Below are positions 1-10,750 of a DNA stretch of 64,000 nucleotides, in pieces (position 1 is the stretch's first letter; each line of letters begins with the position of its first letter). The notes beneath the pieces are model-generated. The model was not told the origin of the DNA. It did no database searches and saw only the letters and a list, made by a program, of their open reading frames with translations. Made by a program: the position numbers and the translations under genes. The stretch covers positions 24,996,615 through 25,060,614 of the forward strand of contig JBANSL010000012.1 of assembly GCA_037127255.1 (NCBI GenBank). The letters run 5' to 3'. The stretch is from Persicaria tinctoria (lineage: Eukaryota > Streptophyta > Magnoliopsida > Caryophyllales > Polygonaceae).

Positions 1-179
1 GTGACGGTAGAGGCTGTTACGGCAGCGAAATCGAAGAAGTAGACGAGGCTAACCCTGGAAACGCGGGTGCCGACGAGGATGGTGAGGAAGACGCCGGCGG
101 TGAGGTAGTAAAGGCACTGGAGGCACACGATCTGGGCAACGATGAGCCACGGATCCCATACCACCGTACCATAGAACAT
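1..179 (-). pseudogene. Duplicate SYS1 first exon, cut by the window edge
   Basis: Read on the minus strand from the ATG at 177-179, this encodes the N-terminus of a SYS1-like Golgi membrane protein (MFYGTVVWDPWLIVAQIVCL...), almost identical to the intact gene at 22035-24269. It runs off the left edge about 60 codons in, so whether the rest of the gene exists cannot be seen. A few differences are visible, including a Leu to Val change near the edge, and no stop or frameshift is seen. It could be a full paralogue or a partial exon copy; I list it as a pseudogene only because the rest is not visible. Confidence 0.75.
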
Positions 180-490
180 GACTTATGTGTTTCTCAGATC
201 AACCGGAAAACAAGCTTCGATGTTGCTGATTGATCCCTAAAAGTATCGACAAGGACGGGGAATTTGTAAAGAAATTGATCCTTGGCGTGAAAATTCAATC
301 AGCAGGGCAATTCTGGGGGATTGGAGGCCGTATTGTGATGGATTTGGGTGTGAGATCAACGGATCTCGAGAGGAATCGTTGAGGTTTGGTGAATTGAAGC
401 CGAATGACACTGCAACAGTTCAACATGAAATTGTAAGAAGATACAGTCACGAACAAGATACTTATGTAAAAGTGTGCACGATTCCAACAA
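180..490. repeat. Duplicated SYS1 upstream region
   Basis: This stretch lines up with 24270-24589, the 5' flank of the intact SYS1 gene, with scattered substitutions and small indels. The match continues through the tRNA-Arg, so exon 1, promoter region and tRNA were copied as one segment at least 560 bp long. The last 60 bp before the tRNA are the least alike. Confidence 0.8.
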
Positions 491-564
491 GACCGCATAG
501 CGCAGTGGATTAGCGCGTCTGACTTCGGATCAGAAGGTCGTGGGTTCGACTCCCACTGTGGTCG
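491..564 (+). tRNA. tRNA-Arg, anticodon UCG (copy 1)
   Basis: This 74-nt cloverleaf has a 7-bp acceptor stem (GACCGCA with TGTGGTC, one G-U pair), D-arm, anticodon stem TCTGA/TCAGA and T-arm GTGGGTTCGACTCCCAC. The anticodon loop CTTCGGA places TCG at 525-527, which decodes CGA. No intron is seen. It is identical to the copy at 24590-24663, consistent with both being functional, and it is transcribed away from the SYS1 exon. Confidence 0.95.
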
Positions 565-859
565 CTGCCCACGTAATGTTTTTTGTTTAAAATAATTTTC
601 ACCTTTTCTACCTCTTTCTAAAAGATTTTCTCTACAATGATAGAAACCTCTTCTCAAATTTATTTTCACATTTTCTCTTCATTTATATATCTTTTCCTTT
701 ATTATATGTGTACCATCATATATTATTGTGAATTCTTTTTATTTATAATTTTACAAATAAATAAAAATAGCAAGTGGTTAATATAAATATATTTTATTAC
801 ATCTAGATTAAAATAAACAAAAATTAGAAACATTATAACATACATAAATACTAATCGAA
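565..859. other. AT-rich intergenic DNA
   Basis: This AT-rich stretch has no open frame, RNA gene or repeat boundary that I can support. The homology with the 24-kb copy stops right after the tRNA, so the left duplicate has different DNA downstream of it. Confidence 0.6.
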
Positions 860-1134
860 CTACCTATAAATTCGAATCATAGCCTGGAATTTGTTCCACA
901 AGTGCTCAACCAAATCATTCTTCAAATTCATATGAGTTTGTCTATCCCGAATCTCGTCTCTCATAGCCATATAGTTCACATTGGTAGGATTATGTGGAAT
1001 ATAATTTGGATATTCGGGTGTTGGAGGATTGTTAGCCATTCGTAACATCATTTGAAATTGAGGATTTTTTAGAAGATTTAGATCAAAATGCATATTTGGA
1101 ATATGGGTGGAGTATTTGGATTATTGTGATCCAT
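860..1134 (-). pseudogene. PIF/Harbinger gene relic (ORF1 start joined to transposase C-terminus)
   Basis: The 77-residue frame 860-1093 ends with RDRQTHMNLKNDLVEHLWNK, which resembles the C-terminal tail of plant PIF/Harbinger (plant transposon protein, PF04827) transposases. Just upstream, a separate ATG at 1132-1134 begins MDHNNPNTPP, like the start of the element's other gene, in a different frame. The parts look joined by an internal deletion plus a frameshift, leaving no catalytic domain. An inverted-repeat end lies downstream at 1472. The family call is from motif memory. Confidence 0.5.
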
Positions 1135-1472
1135 AGTATGAAAATAGGTGCAACTACAATAGATCAAGATGGGGTATACATATAGGGTAAAATTGGGCTC
1201 AAATTATAGAAAAAAAATAAAATTAAACCAATGGGATATTTTATTTAAAAATTAATGAAATATAAATATATTTTTATTTCATTTTAAACATTATTACAAT
1301 TAATAAATAGAAATGAAAAAAGAGAAAATCCTACTTTTTCATTAAAAATTAAAATAAAATTAGAAAATGAAAGAGGTTACCTCTCTCCAGTCTCTCTACC
1401 AAGGTAACTTCTTCTCACCTCGTACCTTAAGGTAAACCCTAAGGTAAGTAAAACTCATGGTTGCTCATGCTC
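1135..1472. mobile_element. Right part of a Harbinger-like remnant with a TIR-like end
   Basis: Non-coding AT-rich DNA ends at 1472 with a sequence whose reverse complement begins GAGCATGAGCAACCATGAG and is followed by TTAA. This resembles the terminal inverted repeat of the MITE that starts 60 bp further on (GAGCATCAACACTCATGGG). The matching left end was not found between 565 and 860, so the element is probably truncated. Confidence 0.4.
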
Positions 1473-1532
1473 TTAATAGGGTAAATACATTTAGCTTTTT
1501 TTGGATTAAATTGTATATAGATTAGTTGGTAA

Positions 1533-1918
1533 GAGCATCAACACTCATGGGTAACCCCATTTGTCTCTCTTCGTAATATTTTGACACCTTATTTTTCACT
1601 AACTCTAGACAATCCTTTAAGAATTTTTAACTTTTAATCCACATCTATAAATTTACCCATTACTATTTTTTTATCTTTATTTATACCCCATCACATATTT
1701 TTAACCAATCAAAATTTAATCAACTTAATAAAAAAATTTGTAGGACCTCACTTTTACTATTTTTATAAAATAAAAAGTAGATGGGGGAAGGGGTGGGATT
1801 ACCCATTCCTACTAAGGTTTCCCCTTCCCCTTCCCACAATTGGGTTGATCCCACATCCATAACCGACCATAAGTAAGGATAAAAAAGCCTGTAAAGGAAG
1901 GGAAAAGTGAGGATGCTC
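1533..1918. mobile_element. Tourist/Harbinger-type MITE
   Basis: A 386-bp element is bounded by imperfect inverted ends (GAGCATCAACACTC on the left; reverse complement of the right end GAGCATCCTCACTT). It is flanked by TAA at 1530-1532 and TAA at 1919-1921, the 3-bp duplication typical of PIF/Harbinger. Its right third is a purine/pyrimidine-rich inverted sequence. It has no coding capacity. Confidence 0.7.
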
Positions 1919-1921
1919 TAA

Positions 1922-2313
1922 GGGTGGACAGTAGAGAGAGAAAAATTGAGTAAAATACATAAGTATTTTGCTTAGTTGGCAAAGAACGGAGAGGAGGAGT
2001 AATTAATGTAAAGATTATTGATTCAAATCTCATTATTCACCTTTTTTGTTATACTTTTCATCCTTATTAATTAATTAATTTAATTTTTGTTATATCAAAT
2101 TCTATAGTCTTCTTTTAATATTTTTTTGAAATTTTATTCATTAATCTACACCCATTTAAAAACATTTTATCCATTTTAATTTTTTACTAAAAATATCATA
2201 TTTATACCACAATGTGTGGTTTTCTTTGCAATATTTTTCATCCTTAACAATTTTTTAAATTAAAAATATATTTAAATCAAATTTTATAGTTTTATTTTAA
2301 TTTTTAAAACAAA
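1922..2313. other. AT-rich DNA with a SINE-like stretch
   Basis: The start (about 1922-2040) shares a segment with 15080-15110 plus 15358-15400 (an aagtattttgc(t)tagttggcaaag stretch), so it belongs to a repeat family that also received the SINE at 15122. A box-B-like GATTCAAATCTC occurs near 2020. The rest is AT-rich with no supported feature. Confidence 0.4.
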
Positions 2314-2867
2314 CTAGCCTATAACCTGTGCGCAACGCACGGGATTTTAAATTAATCTAAGTAAACTAATCATATTTTTCGGATGTTATCGTATTATTTA
2401 TTGCCGTATTATGTAAATTTTTCTAATAATTTAAACTAACAAAACGATATTGCTAACTGTTTTAATAATTTACTAATAATTTTCTAGTACGTTATGATTA
2501 TTATTTGCCTACTCTATTTTTTTTATTAAGTTAAGAATATAGGCGTATTATTAATTAATTTGCATTATATACACATAGAAGAATTAATTTGCATTATATA
2601 CACATAGAAGAAGGATTTTTAAAAAAAAATATTCACAATTAAATAAATTAGCAAAATGTTCATGATTTTAAAATATTTACAAAAATGTTAAAAAATTGCA
2701 GGTCCGATAGAAACACGAGATTAAATCCGCATGTTACATGTAAATCCAATTTTTGAACCCGGGCTTGGAAGAGATATGTACTTTTCTTATAGACACGCGG
2801 ATGAAGTTTTGTATTTTTTTTATACCCAGACATCGGGGTTGAATAGTATGGTACCCTTGCGTGAAGT

Positions 2868-5800
2868 TGTAACACCCCCTTTTTTAGATCCCAAGGGAAT
2901 GTTGCAGCGCTAGTGAATCCGCAGACTTTAATGTCTTTGAATTCACCTGAGGCTTATAGGGACATGTTATCATGCTCCCATAAACAAGATGATACAAATA
3001 TATAATAGCGGAAGTCTTTATAAAAAGATTCAAGTTATTACATCCAAATATTAAACCAAGTCTTAGCAAATAAAAGTTCATAAACCAAACCAGCGGAATT
3101 CATATCTTTTACATTATTAAAACATCCTATACAAACGACTAAGAAAGTAAAGCCATAAAAGAAGATGATTCCGGATCCAAGTGCCCAACCTTCGATGACA
3201 ACGCTTACCCTAGACCTGCGGGTCATGGCCTGATATCCGAGGGATACCAGCCATCCAAAAGAAAGGACGGTTAGTTCGCGAGAACTAGCAAATGACGGCT
3301 CAAAACTGGGACTTCTTCGAATTTAAATCCATTGACCTTTAATGGTGTGAATTTAAATCCAAATGCGATTATTAGAGTATTTTAGTGGGTTGGTGAATTA
3401 ATGACACGACTTCTAGGACACGGATAACCCCGAAGGGTTGAATGAGAAAGTGAAGTAGGTGACGAGCACCATAGGAACCATATCCCGATTACGGATGAGA
3501 TATGATATAGCTTTAGAAATGCGTTTTACGATCACCATGAAAACATTTCTCTTATTAAGTTCGGACTTGATATCGGATTATGAGGTACTCCATGTGGCCC
3601 AAATCCGTCCCGCTAGTAGTTACCCAGACGTTAGGGAGAGCCTACTATTAGGAGTGGGAAGAGGGTTGACTTCGTGTCCCCCGATATCAAGCATAAACAA
3701 AACTTTGGCCAAATGAATAAATATTATTCACTCACTATCTCACATTGCATAGCTTAACATTAGTTCTTTAAAAAGAAACACATTTTTAAGTAATGATACC
3801 GGCCCCACTTACTAAAGTGGACACGACCTAAAACCTTTTTATTTGGTAGTGTAACATTCCGATTAAATTATATGTATATGTGCGCATTCGGAATGTGTTA
3901 GTTTCATGAAACTTTTAGACCGGGGAATAACGGCCCCGACCTCGCATTATACTACATAGCTTTTATTTGTATTTACTCTTGATGCAATTGAGTTCCACGT
4001 ACTACTATTCCAACACATTGTTAACTAGTGATTAAAGCCAACCAAGGTGATCACGCATGAAAATTAATCCATTTTAATAAAGGTAAAATGGATGCCAAGA
4101 CCATAAATAAAATGCATGGAACATAAATAAAGGCATATTACATACCTAATAAATTGCATGAAAGGATAAAGAATAAATCATGCATTTTTATAAAGCGGGT
4201 ATCTACGTTATTATTTTATAATAAGGTCGAATAATAACATTACCCGGTTACATGCCAATTCCAAAAGAACGGATAAATAAATTACACAAAGCAAGTGATT
4301 GTAATTTATTTTTAGTTGATTTGGCATGCATATCAAGGAAAGAAAACAACAAGACACGAAGGTACCAAGTGAGCGGAAATGCTCGGATTGTCACTTGCCT
4401 TCTTGTTGTTCTTGAGTCGGGGAAGTTATACGGTTGAATTTGGTGGCGTCGAATGGATCTACACCAAAATCACAACACACAACGAAAGACACTTGTTAGG
4501 TGCTATTTTGGTCAAACACGACTTCTATTCAATTTATAACATAAATCGAATGAGACAAAGTCGTTAAATAAGACCACTACCCACCTCTTGAAAGACTTGC
4601 GTTGGAGTGTGCGCGTAAGGAGGTTGGTGAAAGGCTGCGATTCAAAGGAATAAAGATATTAATCAACTATTTAATCTAAATAAAAATTACAGCCATAATC
4701 TGTAATTTTTATAAGTTAGAAAAGGGCAATTATTATAGAAGTAGAAAGTGTGGGCTAGATTTTGTAATATGTCCTTCATCTTCACCAAAACGAATGTCCA
4801 TGGACGTAGCATTCACCTGCTACTGGAAGGTGACCACGACGGCTCGACGCGGAGGGCTCGGTGTGGCTCGGTGGCTCCGAATGCCGTGGGTGGTGGCTCC
4901 GACGTCAGACGGTGCAACTCCGGTCGACACGGTGGTGGCAAGGCGGCGCACCGGTGGTCCGACGACGGTGAAGAGGGCGGAGCAAATTTGGGGGTTTTGG
5001 ATTTTGTATGGAATTGAACCAATTTTTGGAATAGAATTGCTTCTGGAGATACAAGGAACACAATGGAGTAGGAGAAGAGCTCCAATTGTGAGTGATACGG
5101 ATGAATTGCACTCGGAAAGGTAGAGGGTGCTCCCCTTATGTCCGAATTCACTACACAAATCAATTCCATTCATCATTGCTGTGTAATTTGTCCATTAACT
5201 CGACTGTTACGACCGAAAACTTCGCGAAACGTGGAGAAATAACGTTAATGATTCAACGACGAATTCAATGGGATTCTATCAATTAGAGCCTCCAGCACAA
5301 CGTCCTTATCTATAGGAGTCAATGGGCATTGATTTCCCCAATTATTGGGATGTAACCGTCGCTTAATTGCAAGCTTGAATTTGCTCGGTTGGAGGTGGAA
5401 GACAGAGTCGACTCACTCCACTCGACCGAGTCAACTCGGTTAACCCAGTCAACCCTGATCCAAAGGAGAGTGAACTGTTGGGCTGGAGAGGAAGTTGGGC
5501 CCTGGGCCCATCTGACGTTTCTTTAAGAAACTGACGTAGTGTATATGTATATATGATCTATAGACACCACACATATATATACATGGGTATAATATATGTA
5601 CGTATATATTTCATTTTTTTTTGTTTTGAAAGCATGTACGTATAGCTAATATATAAGATATAGAATATATATCATATAACATGCATTCGTATGTGTACGT
5701 ATATAATATATACCTATATATTATATGTACGGACTCCCGTTAGTATATATATACTTATATATTTAATCTCGCAGGTTATATTTTATACCTTTAAATAATA

Positions 5801-6032
5801 TTATAAAATTAAATAAATACTTATTTAACTTTATAAAAATATCATAAGGTAAAATTAAATATATCCTTTCAGTTCAAAATTCCCAAAATGTCAGGAGACA
5901 CTTTTATAAAATTTAAATGTTCAATATAGAGAATAAATAATTCCCTATACTCTTACAACCCCAACTCATTACAATATACTTTTATTTAAATTTATCCAAT
6001 TTAAATAACATGAAATACTGTGGGGTATTTCA
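2868..6032 (-). repeat. 3' LTR of the chromovirus (3165 bp)
   Basis: On the plus strand it begins TGTAACACCCCC and ends GGGTATTTCA. It aligns end to end with 10751-13918. It contains a GC-rich block (about 4790-5130) with overlapping open frames on both strands, and a TATATA-rich block (5530-5780). I do not regard the open frames as genes, because they sit in a transcribed LTR with no recognised domain. Confidence 0.92.
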
Positions 6033-6034
6033 TA

Positions 6035-6045
6035 CCTCCCCCCTT
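6035..6045 (-). other. Polypurine tract
   Basis: On the minus strand AAGGGGGGAGG lies two bases upstream of the 3' LTR (which starts TG at 6032). This is the expected site for plus-strand DNA priming in an LTR element. Confidence 0.8.
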
Positions 6046-6067
6046 AAAATAAGTTTCGACCCGAAAC

Positions 6068-6445
6068 TTAGGATAAAAACAAATGAGGGAAACGATTCTG
6101 CATATCTGCTTCAGTCTCCCAGGTCATTTCTTCTGTCCCGTGCTTTGACCAGAGCACTTTGACAAGAGGAACCACCTTAGTCCGAAGCTGCTTGTCTCGA
6201 CGCTCCAAGATGCGGATTGGTTCTTCCTCGTATGTTCCCGTGGGTCGTACCTCAAGGTCCTCATAACTAAGGATATGAGTCGGGTCAGACACATACTTCC
6301 GGAGCAAGGAGATATGGAAAACATCATGAACTGGATGAGCTGTTGGTGGCAAAGCTAACCGATAGGCTACAGTTCCGACTCGCTGCAGGATCTCAAAGGG
6401 TCCAACATATCGAGGATTTAGCTTTCCTCGCTTCCCAAAACGAAA
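6068..6445 (-). pseudogene. Integrase C-terminus with chromodomain (isolated)
   Basis: Read on the minus strand from about 6445, the sequence encodes the [20 protein letters not shown] block typical of the integrase C-terminus. It continues as [14 protein letters not shown], then a chromodomain-like stretch ([33 protein letters not shown]) and ends at a stop near 6068. In chromoviruses this domain directs integration to particular chromatin. The zinc-binding and DDE core that should precede it are absent, because the upstream sequence is the end of RT. Confidence 0.8.
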
Positions 6446-9200
6446 GACTCCTTATCTCCTTCACATTCTTTGGTTGAGTCCATTGTTGCACTGCGGAAAT
6501 CTTCTGTGGATCAACCATGACTCCCTTCTCGGAAATGATGTGACCCAAGAAAGCAACTTGTTTCAACCAGAAGTCACATTTTGACAACTTTGCGAACAAC
6601 TGATGTTCCCGTAGTGTTGTCAAGGCAATTCTCAGATGTTCCGCATGTTCCTCCTCGCTTGGTGAATATATCAGGATATCATCGATAAATACCACGATGA
6701 ACTTGTCTAAGTACTGGTGGAAACAACGGTTCATCAACTCCATGAAAACCGCTGGTGCATTAGTTAGCCCGAAAGGCATCACGACAAACTCGTAATGACC
6801 ATAGCGCGTTCTGAATGCCGTCTTAGCAATATCTTCCTCCCGCACTCGCAATTGATGATATCCCGACCTCAAATCCACTTTGGAGAATACTCTTGCTCCT
6901 TGTAGTTGGTCCAATAGATCATCAATCCTCGGAAGAGGATATTTGTTCTTGATTGTGACCTTGTTCAACTCTCTGTAGTCAATGCACAGTCTGAAGGATC
7001 CATCCTTCTTCTTCACAAATAGGACTGGAGCCCCCCATGGGGATGCACTAGGCCGAATGTAACCCTTTTCTAACAGTTCCTCCAACTGTTTCTTCAACTC
7101 TTGCATCTCTAAGGGAGCCATGCGATACGGTGCCTTTGAGATTGGTGCAGTCCCAGGCTCCAAGTCTATTGTGAACTCAACAAAGCGATGTGGTGGTAGT
7201 CCGGGAATTTCATCAGGGAAAACGTCAGGAAATTCTCGTACTATCGGTATGTCAGTGACTTGGACCGGGCCTTTGGGGAGTTCCTCCAAGTAGCATAGGA
7301 AACCGGCACCCCCTTGCCGTAACAGTTTCGCTGCTTGCATCATATTAATCACTCGACCGTCTTCATTAGGGATACGGCCACGGAACTTACACACACATTT
7401 CCCGTCAGATGCCACGGTCACAGTCCCTCGTTGAAAGTCAATCACCGCGCCATGTTGGAATAACCAATCTTGCCCAAGTATGATGCCCTGCGGAATAAGT
7501 GGAATCACCACTAATTCGGCGTCGAGGGCACGACCCTCGATTTTGATAGGAAACTTATGCAACACCTTGTTTCCTATGATTTTCTCCCCGTTAGGGACCC
7601 TAACGATAAACGACTCCTCTAAAGTCTCACATTCCAGTTTTAACTTTTCTACCGTACTTTCAGCAATAAACGAATGCGTCGCACCAGAATCAAATAAGAT
7701 ATCAATAGGTTCTGAATAGTGGTAAATAATACCTTGGGTCATAGGGGCAGTCACATCATCAACTTGCCTCATCTCATACAGTCGCGGTCCTTGCTTAGAG
7801 GTACCCGCAATACCTTTGCCCTTATCGACAGTAGGCTGTGATCCCACAGGACCCTGGTTCCTCGGCAGATACTGTTGTTGTGACCTTTGCTGCGGCGGAA
7901 AACCGCCCTGTCTTGGATTAGGAGCTCGGGGGGCAACAGCTGAAGCCTGCTGGGAACGATCCTGGCCACCATTAGTTGATCTACAGAACTTGACCATGTG
8001 ACCAGTCCGGTTACAGCCCCGGCAAGTCCGCGGTGCTTCAGTGCAACTAGGCTTGATGTGTCCAGCCTTCCCGCAGTTATGACAAACAACAGCTTGCCTG
8101 TCACGAGGGGTGCTCTGCAGGGATTGTTGACCACTGCGGCCACTGTTGGCAACAATTCCTCCTGAGGGCGCAGACGAGGCAGCTCGCTTAGTTCCCGAAT
8201 ACTTCTGCTTGCCCTTTCTTCTTTCTGCCAGCTCAAAGTTTCGCTTCCCCTCATCTAATGTTGCCTCAACTCTGTAAGCAGCATTGATGTAATCATCAAG
8301 AGACTCGTAATCCCGGTGCAACATCTGTAACTTCAGCCTGTAGTACGTTGCCTCATGGAAATAACGAATCTTATCCTCCTCAGAATGTACCAGATCACCA
8401 GCATAAGGAAGTAGATTGTAAAACCATGTCACCAGTTGTGGCATTCTCATGCCCTGAGTCTTAGGGTACAAGAATTCCCGCCTTTTCTCTAGCCTGAGAG
8501 AAGGGACGAAGTAATGGTTGGTAACAGTCTCCTTGAAAGCTTCCCAAGTTGGGTTGGCCTCCCAGGCATGACGTGCTGCCTCCCACCATTGTCCCGCCTC
8601 CCCTTTCAAATATAAGGCGGTGATGTTGACCTTGTCGACATCAGTACATGGAGCACCCCTAAACACCTTCTCAATATGCGTCAGCCACTGTACCACTTTG
8701 TAGGGTTCACCGGTGCCATCAAACCCATCCGGTTTGTTGGAATTGACTGCCTTAAGAGCTCGGGTGTATGTCTCTCCATGTCCCACAGTTTGGGAAAGTC
8801 TCCCTTCTAAGTTACCTCCTAGAGGTACAACTCCTGCTGGTGGGATCTGGGCAGCTGACCCTGTCGGCCCGTTAGGTAGGGGATTCACTTGTCCTGCCAT
8901 AGCCTCTGCCACCGCACTTTTCACCAGCTGGTTCAAAGCATGCATGATTTCAGATCCCAGACTACCCTCTGGACCTTGGGACTGTCCCCTCTGTTGGCCC
9001 GCATTTGCCTGATGGGCCTGAGTTCCACCATGCACTGAGTGCTCACCCATCTCTTCCCGATCACCTGCTAGTGGCGTTGGATTTGGCCTAGGCTCGGGGT
9101 TTTGTGGGGCTCCTAGGGTAGTGATGTTCATGCTGGGGTTGCGGCTCCTTCTATCCGCTGGGGTTGATGCTGCTGGACGACGCACTCCTCGCTTGGTCAT
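6393..9200 (-). CDS. gag-protease-reverse transcriptase polyprotein, truncated in pol
   Basis: This 935-residue frame has no internal stop. It shows a retrotransposon gag domain (about 155-320), two CCHC zinc knuckles (C373-C386 and C393-C406), an aspartic protease with FDSGATHS near 503, and reverse transcriptase from about 690 to 915 with VLFVKKKDG, the YHQL/MPFGL blocks and the catalytic FIDD near 838-841. After KNVKEIRS the frame leaves RT and runs out of frame into the integrase tail, stopping 20 codons later. The RT connection, RNase H and integrase core are deleted (junction near 6440-6452). Gag, protease and the RT palm look undamaged, so the protein could still be made if transcribed. 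Confidence 0.9.
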   Translation of the reverse strand: MTKRGVRRPAASTPADRRSRNPSMNITTLGAPQNPEPRPNPTPLAGDREEMGEHSVHGGTQAHQANAGQQRGQSQGPEGSLGSEIMHALNQLVKSAVAEAMAGQVNPLPNGPTGSAAQIPPAGVVPLGGNLEGRLSQTVGHGETYTRALKAVNSNKPDGFDGTGEPYKVVQWLTHIEKVFRGAPCTDVDKVNITALYLKGEAGQWWEAARHAWEANPTWEAFKETVTNHYFVPSLRLEKRREFLYPKTQGMRMPQLVTWFYNLLPYAGDLVHSEEDKIRYFHEATYYRLKLQMLHRDYESLDDYINAAYRVEATLDEGKRNFELAERRKGKQKYSGTKRAASSAPSGGIVANSGRSGQQSLQSTPRDRQAVVCHNCGKAGHIKPSCTEAPRTCRGCNRTGHMVKFCRSTNGGQDRSQQASAVAPRAPNPRQGGFPPQQRSQQQYLPRNQGPVGSQPTVDKGKGIAGTSKQGPRLYEMRQVDDVTAPMTQGIIYHYSEPIDILFDSGATHSFIAESTVEKLKLECETLEESFIVRVPNGEKIIGNKVLHKFPIKIEGRALDAELVVIPLIPQGIILGQDWLFQHGAVIDFQRGTVTVASDGKCVCKFRGRIPNEDGRVINMMQAAKLLRQGGAGFLCYLEELPKGPVQVTDIPIVREFPDVFPDEIPGLPPHRFVEFTIDLEPGTAPISKAPYRMAPLEMQELKKQLEELLEKGYIRPSASPWGAPVLFVKKKDGSFRLCIDYRELNKVTIKNKYPLPRIDDLLDQLQGARVFSKVDLRSGYHQLRVREEDIAKTAFRTRYGHYEFVVMPFGLTNAPAVFMELMNRCFHQYLDKFIVVFIDDILIYSPSEEEHAEHLRIALTTLREHQLFAKLSKCDFWLKQVAFLGHIISEKGVMVDPQKISAVQQWTQPKNVKEIRSLSFWEARKAKSSICWTL

Positions 9201-9763
9201 GATCTAATATTGGAAAGATGAAAGATTTTTGAGATTAAAATACTTAACCGTGCACACCTACGTATGCTTAGGCCAAAAATCAATTCTCATAGATCATGAC
9301 ATTACTCTTAAACAATGCTTTGTTAGAGTTTAATTGGCAAGGGTACAAGCTAAAGCTCTTAGGAGCGTTGATGTCTCTACATACCGCTCGTCCGTTTATT
9401 TCTAATCTTCAATGCTATGAGTTGCATTACTGTCAACTCTCAACCCGAATCTTCTTGAGTGCACACTACCCATGATGTGGAAATTGCTAAGTCTCTCTTT
9501 TTCCTTAGCAAGTTGGAATTGCCATTACTATTGCGGACTTTCCTCGTTTTTGGGTATGTGGGAACTTTTGAAAATTCATGCAATAAATAATACTTTCACA
9601 AAAGCATTCTAAGGACAGGAATGTTATTGCATAAATCATAAATTACTGAATTCGAAAACGAAATTGTTCCCAAACAACCAACGGTGAAAGAAAGAGTGCG
9701 AGAAAGGGAAATAAACTGTTCGAAGGGAAATAAGCTACGTAGATCAAGCTATTAAAGGAAAGT
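9201..9763. other. Spacer between the extra ORF and gag
   Basis: About 560 bp of non-coding element sequence. No splice signals or further frames are convincing. Confidence 0.5.
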
Positions 9764-10612
9764 CTAGGAATAGTGGATCCTCCTGCCGGGACCCAAAGTA
9801 CGTTGCTTCTTGGGTCGAGAGGGTCCTGCCTCGGGGTCAAAGGTAGGAGTGGTCAATGCAAATGGCGGGGTGTCGGGCTTGGTCGTGGCAAGGTGGGCGT
9901 CTGAGCGGGCATGCTGAAGGAGATACCTCTCATACTTTTCTTTGCATAACTTCTCCTCCAATGCCGCCATCTCTGCCTCCAGGATATCTATTGCTTCGTC
10001 CTTCTCCCTGATCTCACGATCAAAGAAATGAACTGTCTCTATCATCCTCTTGCGTTCTAGCCCCTTCAGAAATTTCTCCCCGTCCAATTCGGATGCCATC
10101 CTTAGAGGAGGATAGCCCATCTCACTTCCAAAACGAGGTGGCTCTTGACCCGTTTGGCGTGCCATGCGCCGAAATTCCTCTCGAGCCTCATCGGCTGAAT
10201 ACTCCTGAAATTCCACATTCTCTCCCATGTTGATGCCTTCATGGTTGGGATATAGCAAGGGGTTTTCATTCTCCTCAGTTGTTTCCTTAGCTAGCTCATC
10301 ACTCGGATCTTCAAAGGGTTCCGACTCCTCCTCCTCATCCTCCGGAACAATGATCACTTGAGACTGAGGCTGGCTTAGCACAATCGGCTCCATGGGGGGA
10401 AAATCCAGCTCATCCGTTATCTCCTCGTTAGCTCTCTTCCTTGAGCCCCATGAGTCAATCTCGCGCGCTGCTTGGCGGTTGCGGTGCTCCATAGCCTCAA
10501 TGATCTTCGACCTTAGGTTGGTGTTCATCTGCCGCAGAGGTAGGAGGACGTTAGTACCCCAAATGATGGTAAGGTAAGTGAAGGGTTTACCAAAGGACAC
10601 TCTAAGATACAC
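9764..10612 (-). CDS. Extra ORF upstream of gag, unknown function
   Basis: A 282-codon frame lies between the primer site and gag, in the same direction. The first ATG is at 10612; a later ATG at residue about 38 (MEHRNRQAARE) is an alternative start. Visible parts are a basic stretch, an acidic run (EDEEEESEPFEDPSDE) near 90-105, a predicted helical, coiled-coil-like segment (EREIREKDEAIDILEAEMAALEEK region, about 195-230), and a basic tail (PKKQRTLGPGRR) that could be a nuclear localisation signal. It has no gag, protease or RT motif. Extra ORFs in this position are known in some plant gypsy lineages such as Ogre. I do not recognise this one. Confidence 0.65.
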   Translation of the reverse strand: MYLRVSFGKPFTYLTIIWGTNVLLPLRQMNTNLRSKIIEAMEHRNRQAAREIDSWGSRKRANEEITDELDFPPMEPIVLSQPQSQVIIVPEDEEEESEPFEDPSDELAKETTEENENPLLYPNHEGINMGENVEFQEYSADEAREEFRRMARQTGQEPPRFGSEMGYPPLRMASELDGEKFLKGLERKRMIETVHFFDREIREKDEAIDILEAEMAALEEKLCKEKYERYLLQHARSDAHLATTKPDTPPFALTTPTFDPEAGPSRPKKQRTLGPGRRIHYS

Positions 10613-10733
10613 TCAAAGGTTTAGTTGGGATGCCGGAATCATTATTGAAAGCAAAATGAAGGATGTCTTAAAAATAGAGAAAGACATTCAAAACTTGGTA
10701 AAAACTTTTTAAAACGTTATATAAAAACCTTTA

Positions 10734-10745
10734 GCTCTGATACCA
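10734..10745 (-). other. Primer binding site (tRNA-iMet type)
   Basis: The minus strand reads TGGTATCAGAGC, complementary to the 3' end of initiator tRNA-Met, five bases inside the 5' LTR that begins at 10751. This fixes the element's direction as right to left. Confidence 0.93.
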
Positions 10746-10750
10746 CCTTC

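Noticed and set aside
295..669. 124-codon minus-strand frame
   Set aside because: It contains the translation of the reverse strand of the tRNA-Arg (QWESNPRPSDPKSDALIHCA), a classic artefact, plus the SYS1 upstream region.
4748..5176. Overlapping 89-118-codon frames in the LTRs (also 12631-13059)
   Set aside because: They lie on both strands of a GC-rich block in an LTR, with no domain and no shared coding frame preference.
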